A DNA stretch of 64,000 bases from Vairimorpha ceranae (lineage: Eukaryota; Microsporidia; Nosematidae): contig NW_020169306.1 in NCBI RefSeq assembly GCF_000988165.1, forward strand, positions 1 to 64,000. Direction: 5' to 3'. The position numbers and the translations under genes are program-made. A model generated the notes under the pieces. That model was not told the origin of the DNA and made no database searches. It worked only from the letters and a program-made list of their open reading frames with translations. Below, in pieces: positions 63,897-64,000 of this stretch. The first letter of the stretch is position 1; every line of letters begins with the position of its first letter.

Positions 63897-64000
63897 TAAG
63901 GGGCTAGCTAATAATCTAATTACACTTTAAAGAAGTGAATACCCCCAAAACACGTTTTTTATGATTTTTTAACTTTAATCTTCGTACACTAGAAAAAAGA
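63897..64000. other. Right edge, upstream of UAP1
   Basis: Carries the UAP1 start box (CCCC on the minus strand, about 63900-63903). A TACCCCC on the plus strand near 63941 is followed by ATG but only a three-codon frame, so no gene is called. Confidence 0.4.

Noticed and set aside
63941..63975. TACCCCC box followed by ATG on the plus strand
   Set aside because: The frame stops after three codons; nothing to support a gene before the window ends.
1..64000. CRISPR arrays, rRNA genes, intact tRNAs
   Set aside because: No regularly spaced repeats, no rRNA-like sequence and no tRNA with paired acceptor and T stems were seen by eye; a covariance-model scan was not possible.

Overview
The window looks like a chromosome or contig segment of a microsporidian (an intracellular fungal relative with a compact gene set), probably of the AT-rich, transposon-laden Nosema/Vairimorpha type. 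The evidence is: very low GC; intronless genes; a C-rich box (ACCC, CCCC or TACCCC) within about 0-14 bp of almost every credible ATG; short eukaryotic housekeeping proteins (Nsp1/Nup62 nucleoporin, Hsp110-like chaperone, Swi5, MOZART1, a LEM/HeH inner nuclear membrane protein, Gid9/MAEA, a C-terminally short UDP-GlcNAc pyrophosphorylase); and decayed Merlin and Ty3/gypsy elements of the kinds known from such genomes. No species is claimed.

Region 1-26 kb is a gene-poor graveyard. It contains a decayed integrase at the left edge (1-230, -), a pseudogene with two in-frame stops (2644-3021), a 280-bp solo LTR (3090-3369), a frameshifted secreted-protein gene (3833-4633, -), a hairpin cluster (5053-5345), a badly decayed Ty3/gypsy element interrupted by a second integrase-like sequence (about 5580-9660), a tRNA-derived SINE-like block (about 10980-11520), a Merlin-type transposase pseudogene (about 15600-16060) and a decayed gag (about 22980-23545, -). 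The only intact genes here are two paralogous secreted proteins of 382 and 384 aa (12851-13999 and 21216-22370).

Region 26-42.6 kb mixes genes and elements: a secreted 538-aa protein (26441-28057, -); a Merlin element with terminal inverted repeats (28856-29852); a 461-aa unknown meeting a Swi5-like gene tail to tail with no intergenic base (30560-31945 / 31946-32305); an unknown element bounded by GC-rich inverted repeats (32808-33939); a second solo LTR with a perfect 5-bp target duplication (34111-34390); a second Ty3/gypsy copy on the minus strand with apparent 47-bp terminal repeats, a primer-binding-site-like sequence and a polypurine tract (35728-38854); and a 455-aa membrane protein (39087-40454).

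Region 42.6-64 kb is ordinary gene-dense sequence: Hsp110-like (-), two secreted or anchored unknowns (+), Nsp1/Nup62 (-), an unknown membrane-anchored 745-aa protein (+), MOZART1 (-), a PQ-loop membrane protein (+), Gid9/MAEA-like (-) just downstream of an unknown lysine-rich protein (-), glutamate-cysteine ligase (+), a WD40 protein (+), a Heh/Src1-type inner nuclear membrane protein (+) and UDP-GlcNAc pyrophosphorylase (-). Themes are the nuclear envelope and pores, microtubule nucleation, redox and chitin precursor supply, and proteostasis.

Several starts were moved from the longest open frame to the first ATG after the C-rich box (12851, 39087, 44618, 55786, 60503). MOZART1 (56 aa) is too short for ordinary ORF cut-offs. 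All identifications come from reading motifs; no database search was run.
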